A stretch of DNA of 64,000 nucleotides from Erpobdella octoculata (lineage: Eukaryota > Annelida > Clitellata > Hirudinida > Erpobdellidae): NCBI GenBank assembly GCA_963978895.1, contig OZ022239.1:32809454-32873453 (forward strand), given 5' to 3'. The translations under genes and the position numbers were made by a program. Of the stretch, positions 43,300-56,200 are shown piece by piece. The notes under the pieces were generated by a model. That model was not told the DNA's origin, ran no database searches, and was given only the letters and a program-made list of their open reading frames with translations. Positions within the stretch are counted from its first letter, which is position 1. Every line of letters starts with the position of its first letter.

Positions 43300-46200
43300 G
43301 TAAACATGACAATGTATATATAATATTATAATATTACATAATAATTAAGTAGTTGAACGTCACAACTTCGGCTACCATGCAGCTGATAGCATATACCCAT
43401 TGAAAACACCGTTGAACAATGATCGTTGGACACGTCGTAACATTAGTCATTTTAATCATTTTCTAAAGCGCCCTTTACTGAAGCTCAAATAACGGCGCTC
43501 TGCTACCAAAAAGGTATACATAATATAAAAAAAAAGCTACGATTTGATAGCTGCGTGTTTGTACAGGTGCTGCAGGTAGTCAGGTGACGTCAAAATCGTA
43601 AGAGAAGAAGAAAAACCGCGGTTTCACAGAAATTGGACCAGTGGAAGAAAAAGCAAAGTAGGTAAAAGAAAAAGAAAATATTATGCCATATTAATAGACA
43701 TGCTTAGAAGAGTTCTTTTCATCATTTAAGTGCAAAAATTGAAATAATGAATTAATGTGGATGTGGATAGAAACCATAGATGATAGAAACAGTTGTTCAT
43801 GTCAAGCATGCTCAACGGGGACGTCGTTTCGGAAAGGTGGTTATAGAGGTGGTTGTCACCTGATTCATTAATTCAATCAAACATACTTGTTTAGCGTTGT
43901 TTTATCTCCTCAATCCAGTCAATCGGATATATGCACTGCTATAAATCACAACCTAGTCAGATGTAGGTAGTTGAGAAATAATCTCGCTCCCTTGTCAATC
44001 GCAACCATAGATATCTATGTTCGCAACATTAGGTATGGGTTTTGATCATTTTTTACCTTTTAGAAAAGTGAAACTTTTTATTAAATTTCTTGGACACGTC
44101 TTTCTGTCATAGATACGTGAATTGGAGCAATAAGTAGAAAATAAAGCTTATTTATAGGTATAGGCTCATTCGCTGTTACAGCAGTCGGTTTTTCACGAAA
44201 AACTATTTCAAGTTTACAAAAAATAATTTTTAAACTTTACTTCTACATTTGAAATACATTCTCATTTTTAAGAATTTTATTTTTATTAAAAATACATTTT
44301 AACCTTGAAAGAAAAAAAAATCTGATGGATACAAATAAATTAAACAAAAGAGCGATTTTATTAAGACTTAATAACTTTTGATTCAACAAATTACCATAGA
44401 TATATATAGATACGCCCTGTTGTGCTAACGTTCGCCTTACCTTCAACACGCGGCCGGCATTTTCGCCAATGTCCGACGGTATAAGACAGGAAGATAAATA
44501 ATGCCACCTGATTGGATAATTTTGAATTAAAAAAGTCACAAATTATGCAAATATATAGACGCGCTTTGTTTTCCGATGTTGTTTATTTTATAGTTGTTGG
44601 CCGTTATGGGGTTTTCCGGTGGATAAAAATTGACAAAGTTGCCGACTAAGTTATTTGACACTCCATGTATGTAACTAAATAGTTAAATAGACTAGAAAAT
44701 TCAACTTGTCATTCTGTCAATCAGAGATCATCAATATTTGGAATGAAGCTTTTCCAATCATATAAGCCATGCCTAGTCAATAAACAACTGAAACACAAAT
44801 AAACTATTTTAATTATTAATTGACTGACAAATAATAATTTTTGACAAAAGTTTACCAAATGGAATTTGATCTTTTTTAGTAAATTAATAAATCAAAAAGC
44901 TTCTATTCTAAAAAAATATATCATTACAAACAGTTATTCTAATCTAAAAAATTATGATATTGTGCAATTTAACTCATTAGTTGTTTATTTAATGCAGAAA
45001 TGGCTTAACTAAGTTGTTCATTGAGATAAATAGGACTAGTTGAAACATATCTGAAATTTTCACAGGAGATTGATAATACATTTTCAACCAAATTCTACTC
45101 TGTCAGCATGCTAAGGACAAGCATGTGATAAGAGTGCATAGTAACACTGATTTCTTTAAGACCTAAACAAACAGACACATAAGCAAAACAGCGTGAAAAA
45201 ATTATGCTTTGATCCAAAACATTTTTTCAAAGTTCAAACTATAGCATTATTTGTTTTAATAAATTCATGAATTGTCTTGAGTTGACAATATTTCAGTATT
45301 CAGTATTGTTTAATTATTTGACTTCCCAGTTATTAGTGCAGAAATCATTGTGTTTTAATGTTTTATATTGGCCTCATAATCAAGAACTGAGATAATTTTT
45401 TAATATAATAAAGCTGAATAATTATTCTACTGTTGTTCTCAATTAAAATCAAAGAAATCAATAAAACTGATATTTTTTAATCATCTAAATGTAAAATGTC
45501 ATGTTACTCATAATACATTTAAAGCCTAAAATGTTGCATTAGTTTAAAAATCTCTAAATTTTTGTTAGTAACTAAAATTTGCTAGTTTTTTCATATGCAT
45601 GTCAGATTAGCTGAGTTATTTATTTATCTGCAACAGAAACATGACAAAAGGTCTTGAATACTTTAATGTTACAGGTCCAGCAAGCTTTTATTTGGTGTAT
45701 ATGGCAAAGGCAGTTGTAAAAGAAGAATTGTGGAGGCAAGCTATATCAAAGTAGATACAAAAATGTGTATGGCCTTTTTTGTCTAAATGGCTCAATATAG
45801 AAGCCACATACAAATATTAGAAGGATTGTAAGAACTATTATAAGTATCAATAAAAATAGTATTAAAAAATAGTATTAAAATAGTATTAAAACAATAGTAT
45901 TAAAATAGTATTAAAATAGTATTAAAATAATTAAATAATTAAATAAATAATTAAAACAATAGTATTAAAATAGTATTAAAACAGTATTAAAATAGCATAA
46001 AACAATAATTTTCAGCTGTAAATACCTTATGGCCTACAGTCCATAGATACTACAATCATGTTTATTTTAAATAAAAATTATTATTAATCATAAAATTATG
46101 TATAGTTGTTTCTAAATAAAAGTGTAAAGGTTAATTTGACCAAAATAAAAAAAATTCAAGCAAAAATATTAGCAAGCTTCAAGAGCATAATGTTTACAAA

Positions 46201-47373
46201 TATGGATATCAACTTATCAACACTGATCTGTCTTCTTTTAATATCGCTTTTATAAAAAAAATGCAAAGTGCCGGCATCGAAGAATATCGTCTGCTAGACG
46301 TAAGCTAGTGCTTATTTGAAAACTTTTTTTGAAAATATCACTGGAATTATATTTTGACTGAAATGCAGGTAATCTTTCCTACTGACGGTCCGTGCCGAAA
46401 AAATAGTCGTATTTTTATTATTTTGTTACAATAACATAAAAAAAACAAATTTTGTACCAAATTGAATTAAAAAAAAAACATTTATCGTAATTTGAGAGAC
46501 TTTGAAAACGGTAAGTAGTACCCTTCCAAGCACTATTTACATCGTAGTTGTGAGTGGTGAGGTACGATGATCGTATGAATGAAATGAATAAAATTAGTTT
46601 ATAATAAAATTTTATTTAAAAATAAACTATCAGTTAAAAAAAAATTAATTTAAAACTTTTTCTATGTAAAACAATAAAGAACAAACGGCCAGAGAAACAA
46701 CGAAGTAAACCCCGCCAGTCACTTTATGTAAGGTCGCTACTATTGCCCCGGTGGTTCGCCGTGATTACAATCTGTAAAATTGCAATTCCGTATTAAAATG
46801 AAACCCTAACCCTACCCCTAACCCTACCCATAACCCTAACCCTATCCTAGGTAGTCGCATAAAAAGTTTAAAAATCATTTTTTTTAATTTCACTAATATT
46901 TTAAATAAAGGTACAAATTCTGAGTTTGAATATACTATATAGTGTAAAAAATAAAATTAATAAAGATATAGCGAATCAAAGATTGCATACCTGCGCCATG
47001 GTAATAGTTATAACGTTTTTATAAATTTTTTCTATGTAAAATTTTTTAAATTATAATTACATTATTTAATTAATTAAAATAATTTTATATAACATTTTCC
47101 TATTTTAAATAAATTATTTATACTAATTGTCATAATGTTTAAACTAGTTGTTACTTTTCATCGTGTTTATAGTTGATTATAGCCGAGAATTATGTATTAA
47201 TCCGCCACACGGGCCGTTCGTGGGAAAGATTACCGAAATGCATTTGATATGAATGTAGAATAATGTAGATACGGCTAACCGTTTTAGTTTAGTTTTATTT
47301 TTTATTCAATTTATTCATTCTGGTCCAATATATTTTTTTCATTTGACTGTTTGGCCACAACTTTTTTATTTAG
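43300..47373. other. Intergenic region, no gene seen
   Basis: AT-rich DNA between the nested transposons and the first recognised ALKBH6 exon. A low-complexity AGTATTAAAAT repeat occupies 45855-46000 and a telomere-type repeat lies at 46801-46849. The missing first ALKBH6 exon should be in the last kilobase. No other coding exon or RNA gene could be supported. Confidence 0.5.
46801..46849. repeat. Interstitial telomere-type repeat (CCCTAA)
   Basis: About eight imperfect CCCTAA hexamers (variants CCCCTA and CCCATA) in an otherwise AT-rich stretch. The metazoan telomere unit is TTAGGG. Confidence 0.85.
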
Positions 47374-49741
47374 ACAGATTATACCTGAGGTTTATTACGT
47401 TAGAAACTTTATTAGTGAAAAGGAGGAAAGCCTTATCTTGGAAAACATCTACTCAGTATCGCCAATAAGATGGACAAATCTTTCAAACAGACGGCTTCAG
47501 AATTGGGGTATTTGTTTGTTATTAGTTATTGTTAACATGCATTTTTGGTTGTGATTTGTTTTTTTTTCATTTATTTGTTAAACTGACACTGAGTTTCTAT
47601 TTATCTTTCACTTTCAGGGAATACATTACTTCTATCAAATAAAGTTTCATGACTATTCACAATGAAAGATGAAATTTTAGTAAAAACATTTGAAGAGTTT
47701 AACATTTTTTATAAGAAACTGTCGTTATATCGAGAATTCTGCAGTAATTAATTTGCCGGTATATGTACAATATTAGCACATATTTATTAAGGTGTATATT
47801 TAAGGGTTTGCTGAGCAGATTTCACCCCCCCTCCTCAATATAAAATAGCCCGTTTTAACAACAGGTTGATTATTGCTTCAGATTTATTATTGACTATGAG
47901 AGCTAGAGCTAGACTTATCTCAACATGTTTTCGGAAACTAAATTGAAATTTACTGACAAACTTTGTTGTGCCCAACAGGCACACAAATTAGAAAAATTTA
48001 TCATAGCATTCTAATGCAGCCATGGAGATACAGAAGATTTATCATCTTAAATAGCATTATTAATAGTACGCTGGAGGATGCTATTTCGATATGCCAAATT
48101 CAACGCCATCGTTGATAGTTGATATTATTGAGCCTTTGAATTTTTGAAAAAGGTGCTACAAGTTTGTTTGTTTAATTGATTGATCTTAAAATACTCGATA
48201 AGATTTATTATTCAATCAATTCAACTGAGTTAAAACAACAATAAGTACTATTAGAAAAAATAATATTTACCATTTTTTGCGTACATACATATTTCTTGCA
48301 CTTATATGCAAAACATTCACTTTGTACACACACCCCCTCCCCCCTCGGTGCGTACGTAATATATGGATGACCCCTAACCAGTATCAGCTGATCATCAATT
48401 GGTATTGATCAATTAATCCTATTTCATTTCAAACTGCTTTTCTCCTTAATGATGTTAATTTAAAATAATTTCTTTGTAAGACCTCTATTGAAACTCTCAG
48501 CATTGGTCATTAAACAAAAAGACAGACTAGAAATATACAGTGAATTGTACTGTAATTGTTTGTTTTTATTAATATTGTCATTGAATAGGAGGAACTCCTC
48601 ATGTCAAGGGAATGGTTGAAGAGGTTATGCCACAGGTGACGATTCATTGTTTTCAAGGTTATCAAATTAATGAATTGCTCAAGGACTAAATTTAATTAAT
48701 TAATTAAAAAAATATATATTTTACCACCCGGGATGCATACTTTATATTCAGTGGCTTTTGGATGTCTGTGCTAAAGTTTCCAAATTAGGGCTTTACGATG
48801 GGAAATCACCCAACCATGTACTGATTAACGAATATTCTGCAGGACAAGGCATCATGGTAATGTTATCGCTATAGTGAACTTTCATTTTTTTCATCATATA
48901 TAAAATTTGGTAAAGTAATTATAATGGTATAAATACATAAATTGTCTTTACATAGTATTTTTCTTACTGTCAAGCAATGTAACAAAAAAGGTTTTTTTCT
49001 TTCAAAAAGCCTCACACAGACGGTCCCCTGTACTACCCAACGGTTGCTATTATTTCCCTATCTGGTGGCTGCCTCCTGGATTTTTTTAAACCATACAGAG
49101 AAAAAGGAGATGAAGCTTGTGGCACTGACAACTGTAAAGATGAATCAGAGGAGGTCTGTGGTGCTTGCTGATAAATGTTATTTTGTAAATTTTATTTTAA
49201 TGGTGTTTGTAAGGTTGATACTTATCTTAAACCTCTACTAAACTGATTTTTGAGATAAGTTTTACGAAATTAAAATAATTTTGTTTACTAATATAACAAT
49301 TTCAGTTATAGCAGATTATTGCTTCAACTGTCATTCTTATAAGCGAAGTTCGTCATAATTGAATTCGTTATATTTCTCGCTGTGTCGTTAACATCACAAA
49401 TATTTACCACACAGAATCCAATGACTCCCTCCCATCCCCATCAACAGCCACGTGGCGCCATTGCTGCTGACCCCGACCACTCGGCAGAGAGCAGACGTGT
49501 TGGCTCAGTCTACCTGGAGAGAAGAAGCCTCGTAGTGTTTCGGGACATGGCGTACACAGACCGCCTGCACGGGATAAGGGAGGTGTCAGTCGATTGCATT
49601 GACTCCAAAGTCGTTAACTTTAAACAGTGTCAGCTGGAAGTTGGCACAGAAGTGGCTCGTGGTCAAACGAGGGTTTCTATGACAATACGTGTAGTACCAA
49701 AGACAGTAAAGGCTTCCAAGATATTTGGACGGGGTCGGTGA
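47374..49741 (+). CDS. ALKBH6: Alpha-ketoglutarate-dependent dioxygenase ALKBH6 (first exon not found)
   Basis: AlkB-family Fe(II)/2-oxoglutarate dioxygenase; substrate of ALKBH6 is not well established. Exons seen: 47374-47507, 48589-48635, 48752-48856, 49010-49153, 49415-49741. Conserved blocks: IPEVYYVRNFISEKEE, WTNLSNRRLQNWGG, PNHVLINEYSAGQGIM, PHTDGPLYYPTVAIISLSGG (iron ligands HTD), MAYTDRLHGI (distal His) and TRVSMTIRVVPK (2-oxoglutarate-binding Arg). The first exon shown enters in phase 2 without a Met, so a short upstream exon with the start must lie before 47374; I could not choose one. The frame from 47351 has no ATG. A Cys/acidic insert (EACGTDNCKDESEE) separates two core strands. 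Confidence 0.93.
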
Positions 49742-49888
49742 AACAGTGTGGTGCTGAATTGTGCTGTTTGTTGCATTTTCTTAGTTAGATTGTTGTTGGG
49801 TTTTGTTTTTTTGTCTTTGAGTTTGGTTTGTTAGCTTAATTTTATTTAAAAGTCTAAACAGTTCACACAAAGGACAAATGCATATATC

Positions 49889-49895
49889 TAATAAA
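49889..49895 (+). terminator. Candidate poly(A) signal, ALKBH6
   Basis: AATAAA in CTAATAAAAAAG, about 150 bp after the stop codon and 130 bp before the opposing kinase stop. Confidence 0.5.
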
Positions 49896-50027
49896 AAAGT
49901 TTTACATTGCTCTTTTTTTTTATATTTAATAGGTATTATCTTTAAAAATATTAAGTTTACATTAAATTTTGAAGCCATTCTGAAGTCGGAAGGAAGACTA
50001 ATATTTCCATTCTCCGATTAATCTTTT

Positions 50028-52846
50028 TCAGATTGCTTTACTCTTTTCTGCTTTCCAGGCTTTTACTGTCTGAAAATCATGTCCCAACATGGGGTTTCCT
50101 GACCCCTCTGCATTCTTCACCTCTTGCCAGATAGGGATGACAGCTCCCAGTACTGGCTAAATTTAACAAATTTGGTTTTGGACATATTTAGATAGGAACA
50201 CTTTGTTTAATTAAAGAAATAGTTGGGATGAATATACAAATGAAATAGTGATATGGGAAGAACTAATGTGAGAAACTAACTGACTTGGCATCTTAGTGCA
50301 AGTGGAGGTTTCAACTTTTTCTGTTTCAGATCATCCCAGTTGAAGTTCTGGATGTCATAATTATTGTCTCTTTATGTCATCAAAATAACTATTGTCATAT
50401 TGTATAACAAATGTGATTATGTGTGGGAGAACATATAATCGGCTCCCAATTTATCTCGACACTCCCCAGATTTTTTTGTATATGTATATACATGGTCTTT
50501 TCACCCATGTCCCTTTCACCCCACAAACACATTCATAATACCCTGAAAAACTCTTGAGACATCACATCTTTGATTCCACTGTCAACGGAAGCGAGTTTGC
50601 TGGTTTCTCCTTTTGGGAATATCTGGAGAAATGAAATTAAATGAAGAGTTTGTCACTTACTGAGTATGTTTTTATATTTACTAAAAAAACTCATCATTTG
50701 GAATGCAGAAAATACAGTTAGAATTTGGTTATCCTCTATTAATTTACATACATAATTAATACATATTCGTAAATCTACATGCACTTTTCAACAATCTACT
50801 AAGAGAATGAAATGAATTAGTTTTTAGAAATCGGCAAATTTTAGATCTCCAATATCGATACCATTTCCATGAGGTTCCGTGCAGCCGGGGACGCTTTTGA
50901 GTTTGCTTTCCGGTAGCTTGGCACTGTGTATGTCGACTGTCCATGTTGAGTAAAAAAATTAGATGACAAATTAAGAATAAATGGAATTACTCAAAAATCT
51001 TAGGGTCATATATTTCATTTTCATTTGTTAATGGTTTTCTAGTTTTTTGGGACTGACAGTGACCTAGATGGCAGATTATATTTGATAGACAAAATGTTCA
51101 TCACCTCTCCAGTTAACATCTCCCAGATGCAACGACCCAAATCTTCAATGTCTATCATCTTTTCTTGCTTCGTGGCAACAACGATTTTTTCCGAACCGCA
51201 GAAGGAATTTGATTTGAGCACAGCAAGACCGAAATCAATCAGCTTGACGTAGCCGAGAGTGTCACAGATCATGTTCCTCAGAGAGAGGTCCCTGAGTGGT
51301 CAGAGAATCAATATTAATGCCGTGCTAAAAATAATAATATCTCTAATGTTTCAGTCATAGTGTTGAATAACTTGGGATGTCACTGATTTTCAACTTTTTC
51401 GAGCTTTTCGGTTTCGTGCTCACGATTTTCAACTTTCCTGGGTTTGGATTCAGTGTTTCTAAATTTCTTAGTTCCATTATGATAATTTTCATGATTGAGC
51501 ACAACCCTAGTGATTTATAGATCTATGAATAATATGCTTGCATTACCTGTGAAAAATATTGAGACTGTGGACATATTCTAGAGCGGACGCAACACAGGCT
51601 GAGTTGAAAACAGTTCTTCCTTCTGAAAAGTGTCCTACCACATCCAGCTGTTTTTTTAGGGAAACTCCAGGTAAGTATTCCATCACCAATCCAGCGTGGC
51701 CCTGTTAAGGTTGTTAATGAAAATTGTTATCGAATGCAGCTGTGAGGTTAGAAAATGAAACTAAATTGTATATTTTAATTAATTACTGATTTTAATAATT
51801 TTAGAATAAAACACTTTTTCTGGCTTGATCAATTTCATATTTATCATTTTACAAGAAATTCTAACCAAAGTCTGAAGAAACCCATAGACCTTGAGAACAA
51901 AACAACACTCTTTTGATGATATACTCTGAAGAATCCATTTTTCCCTCTCAATGTCTGACACAACTGCTTTTGTGACTCTCATCAGTTTGAGTACATATTT
52001 TCTTGAATCAACTCTGTTTTTGACCAGCAAAACCTTGGATTAAAAAAAAACTGTTCATTAACGTTGAATTGCTGGGAGCTATGTACTGTAAAAAAAAATA
52101 TTTGTTGGAAAAATATCTTATTGAAAACAGTTAATTAAAGAATCTCATTCATTCAAAATTTCTTACTCCATAACACAGGTGAAAATAATCAAGTTTAACA
52201 ATTGAATGATTTCAACTGAAACAACTTTAAATGAAAAGTTTAAATGAATTATTTAAAAAGACTATTTAATAAAATACAGTTTAAAACTTAAAAATTCTGA
52301 AGGTAGATAGAGTAATCCAAAATTTAAATATAAAAATTAAAATCTTTTTGACATATCACAGGTTTGTTTTCTGGCCAATTAAATACTATGCCAAGTATGC
52401 ATACCTACCATCAGACAACTAACTATTGGTATTAAATTTAAAGAGATTTCCTTTGTTACATTTATTCAGACTCTTGACTGATAGGCATCATTTTTTGATA
52501 ATGGAATGATTATATTTTTTAGAGTTGTTATAAGTCAAGTGAAGTATATGAGGACAATTAACATTGAAATGCCTTGCCCTTGGTGAATGTAAGTTAAGTT
52601 AACTCAAGAAATTATACTTTGCATTGTGGCAGTAGGAGTGTGTAAAAATTAAGCTCAGGGAACCTACAAATTAATATTACCAGATACTTTGCTATGAGCT
52701 CCAGTGTCCAGCAATGAAAGAAATTCATAGTCCCCCAAATACAGGCTATACGACCGAAGAGAAATCTTTTGAAGATCTTTAGCGTACATGCTATTGCTAG
52801 TATATATGTTGTCAACCATTGAGTCTTTGATAATCGATGACTTTCC
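50028..52846 (-). CDS. Divergent AGC-family protein kinase (PKA/PKG-like)
   Basis: Ser/Thr kinase fold of AGC type. Minus-strand exons: 52846-52688, 52033-51866, 51701-51547, 51291-51105, 50936-50862, 50622-50542, 50347-50281, 50152-50028; phases agree. An in-frame ATG at 52819 gives 329 aa; an earlier coding exon is possible. Seen (numbered from that ATG): reduced glycine loop LLDTGAHSKVLLV (only one Gly kept), VLK lysine K60, helix-C Glu in IEREKW, intact HRD (151-153) with Asn158, intact DFG (171-173). The activation segment is short (NSFCGSEKIVV) and lacks the usual CGTPEYLAPE. The C-lobe has RCIWEMLTGE, then KLASVDSGIKDVMSQEFF and the AGC tail FNWDDLKQKKLKPPL, followed by a final piece (LGAVIPIWQEVKN). 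Probably ATP-binding, but activation differs from PKA. Confidence 0.82.
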
Positions 52847-53291
52847 CTGCAGGTTGGTCGTTGTTTCAGAAATTTTAGACTAAAATTCAGAGCATCTTAA
52901 ATTGGTCTTGATAAGATTCCCCTGTTGACTGTTCTTGATGGAAGATTTCTTTCCTAACCAACCTAGTAGGTTTAAGTTACCTAGTATTATTGTCGTTGTG
53001 TGTTTTTTATTGATAAATAAACGTTTATATATGAACGTTATGTTTGCTAACATAAAGCAAGCAAATCCCAAACGGTGCTAACCGACGACGAAAACGCGTT
53101 TTCCGGTTCTATAAACGCCAGCAAAATTAAATTTTTTTTTATACATAGATGTTTTTAAGTTATAAAAGTTATTCAACTAAAACATAGAAAGTATTTTTTT
53201 TTATTACCGTCCATATTACTTGTCTTTGGGATTGTTTTGCTTTCGTCGAGTATTCGTAATATTTTTTTCATACATACATATAATAAGAAAA
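52847..53291. promoter_or_regulatory. Head-to-head intergenic segment, possible shared promoter
   Basis: Only about 450-470 bp separate the minus-strand kinase coding exons from the ZFC3H1 start. The middle (53075-53125) is locally GC-richer (GACGACGAAAACGCGTTTTC) than its AT-rich flanks. A 5' exon of the kinase may lie here (an open frame runs from 53071 to 52880 on the minus strand), but no phase-compatible donor was found. No TATA box is convincing. Confidence 0.4.
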
Positions 53292-56200
53292 ATGGTTAGT
53301 GGCGATTCTTCTAAAGAAGAAGGAGAAATAACGGATGAGGATTTAGAAGACGTAGTTAGAAATACGCAAAAACAATGTGAAGCTTCCTCTTCCAGCAGGC
53401 AATTCCCGAATTCGTTCGCGATCCGAAATTCCCGACCACTACAACTACTGAAAACGCCTGGCGCCGTAGTCGCACAACAGCGATATATAAGTAAATTCAG
53501 TATGTACAACAAAAACCGTTTACAAACAGCGAAAGGTTATTTTTTTCATGTTTAAGGAAAATCGACATTTTTATTTGTTGATGGTAATTTCTGAGTGGTT
53601 TCAGTTAGCTTTTAGCTTTAGCCTAAATTTCTTTTACATGGCTAGGAACTGGTAAATCAAAAAAGCAAAGGAACTTCAGGGACAGAGAGCTGAGAGAGAA
53701 TGACTATTGCCGACTCCTGAAGGAATACGAAAAAGTGAGAAAACAGCTTGACACCATGGAAAGCGATGGTGGAAATGGTATGGTTCATTTGTATTTTAAT
53801 TGAGAGCTGGTGATGAGGGAAAGCTATGTACTTTCTGAAAAATGTTAATTTGTTTAGAGTTTTAAGAACATGTATTTTGCTAGTATTTTTATGGTCTTTT
53901 GATGCACGTTCATTTATGAATGACCTTTTGGTCCTTGTGCAACGATTTTATGAAAAATTGTAAATCAAATTTTATTTTCTGTTTGTTTTTAATTGTTAAT
54001 ATGTTTTATTTTATTTCTAATATTTTCATTCAAGGTAACAGAGATAAGGATAAATTGAGAAAGAGTGACAGTTTTTCTAATTCATATGTTAGTCTCTAAA
54101 ATTAGTTTTATTTTTATAAATTATAATTTGTTGACTCAGATTTAAAACAATTTTTGATCAATTATATGAATGAACAATGTTTTTTTAATAGCTCTAATTA
54201 GTTATATAATAAAAGGTATTTTTTTTATAAATGATTAAAGTTCATTTTTCTTTATGCTAAGTAAATTTCTGTAATTTAAAAAAAACCCAGGAGTCGGATG
54301 ATGATGAACTCCTCCAGCTTCGCATGTCGGCTCTGAAGTCTACGGAGAGGCGTCTGTCCGTACGCGAGGCTGCTCCGCTTTCCAGTGGAATCAAGTCAAG
54401 CCAAAATGATGTCAAGGCAGCAGGTGAACAACTAAGCTGGTTTTTTTTTGCTTTATTTAATGTTTTTGTTTGTCTTGATGGAATTATTTGGATTCTGTAA
54501 TTGAATCTCGGACCTGCTTATGGAATCGTCTTAGAATTGTCCTTCCTAATCGATTCTAAGTGGCTGTGATCGTCATCCTCAACATGTAAATCAGGAATGC
54601 TTGATTTCAAGACAAATCTCAAACGTTTGGTCTTGAACTCCTTCTGAATCCTTTCGGTCAAAAACCAACCAGTAAATTGTATTGAGACCAAATTATTTAA
54701 AAACAAACCATTATAACAAAAGTTTGTTTTTCTTCAGGTGAACCAATTGAAACAATTTAATTTTAAATTTTGACAGGACCGACTGACCGCGATGGTGACA
54801 ACTACGAGGTTGTCCACATGGATATGGACAGCTCGGATGAGATGAGTGAGTCATCGATTCCTTATCTTTTTCAACTATGGTCGTTGTTTTCTTGTTTTGA
54901 TTCTAATCTTTGATTATGTTCCAGGAGAGAATGCAGAGTGTAGCGAAAATCTTGTCAATCCTGCTTCCATTTTATCTGGCCTGTTGGGGTTACTAAGGCA
55001 GCAGAAGCACCAGCAAGAGCATCACAATGATCTGGTTTCGCATGACAATCAAACAGCTTTCCAGCATTTTCAAAGACAGCATGCTTTGTCACATCAACAG
55101 CATTACCAACATCAAAACGCTTCAAGCATTCCTCTCAAGATGCCCAGCCTTATGGATTTGGACCAGACAGGCCAAAATGGAGCAAGAAATTTGGTCGTTC
55201 CGCCACCGCCGCCGCCACCAATAAGTCAACAAATGACCCGTCCTTTATGTCCTGCCCAATCTAATAACAGGGAACAAAATACACAAATCCTGCCACTGAT
55301 GTCTATGTTTGATACCGTGTCGGCTTGTCAAAACGTCGCAGCACCTGTAATGAGATTTCCCCAGATGCAACCTTTTGGCTCTCAGCAGAACGTCTTGCGT
55401 ATGCCCTCTCAACCGCTGGCGAGACCACCACCGGTTCGTGGCCCCCTCTTGCCCATTCCTACTTTAATATCTACTTCTGCCGTATTACCTAATCGTGCCC
55501 TGTTGCCTTCTCCTGCTCTTTTACCCTCTCCTGCCCTTTTACTACCACCTCCTGGCTCTTTATCTTCTTCTGTGTCGAGACCTCAACCCCCTTTTCATTC
55601 TTCTTCTTCTTCTTTTACCGATTTGTCTTGTAATCGGCTAACCACAGTGAAACATTTCATCAGTTCGGGCCAGTCACTGCTACCAGACCCCCCAGTTGAA
55701 GCCTACTATCACCACAAGCAGACCACCACAAACAGGGACAGAAAAAGAGAGCTGAAGTATGTTGAAGTCAGCAAATCAGGGCCTTCCTGCTATTCCTCTC
55801 AAGGTCAGCAAGATATTGATTTGCGCAGCGGTGTGTCTTCCTGCGTCTCATCCGGTGTCAGACGCGATTCCTTGTACGAAGATTTTGAAGACGATCTTTT
55901 CTCTAAGGATCCACTTTTAGCGTCTTCACAAAACAGTAGGGCTGATTCTCCCACTACAACGTGGCTCCTCTCTCTGCCACAGTTTGAAGCTGAAAATGAT
56001 TCCACCCAAGACTGCGATTCTCTGCACAAACCTTTTGTCAGTTTGAGTGCGCAGGATTTAGATTATCGCCAGAAAGGCAGCTTTGATGACACGTTTAACA
56101 GAATAATGCCTAGCCACAAGGAAGATCTTGTCTCTAAGAGCTTTTGCCCAGAAATGTCTGACGTAAATAAGAGCAACGATGATGACGATGCTTATGTAAA

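Noticed and set aside
43600..43680. Possible 5' UTR exon (GGACCAGTGGAAGAAAAAGC) after a GC-rich spot
   Set aside because: No coding exon follows in phase and the stretch has no ATG context; unsupported.
46986..47010. ATG at 46996 followed by GTAATAG as the missing ALKBH6 first exon
   Set aside because: The simplest donor gives phase 0 while the next exon needs phase 2; other donors here are weak.
48300..48390. CCCCTCCCCCCTCGGTGCGTACGTAATATATGG-type segment resembling a MITE end (complement GGTCATCCATATATTACG)
   Set aside because: It looks like a known style of invertebrate MITE end, but the partner terminus and target duplication are absent, so no element was called.
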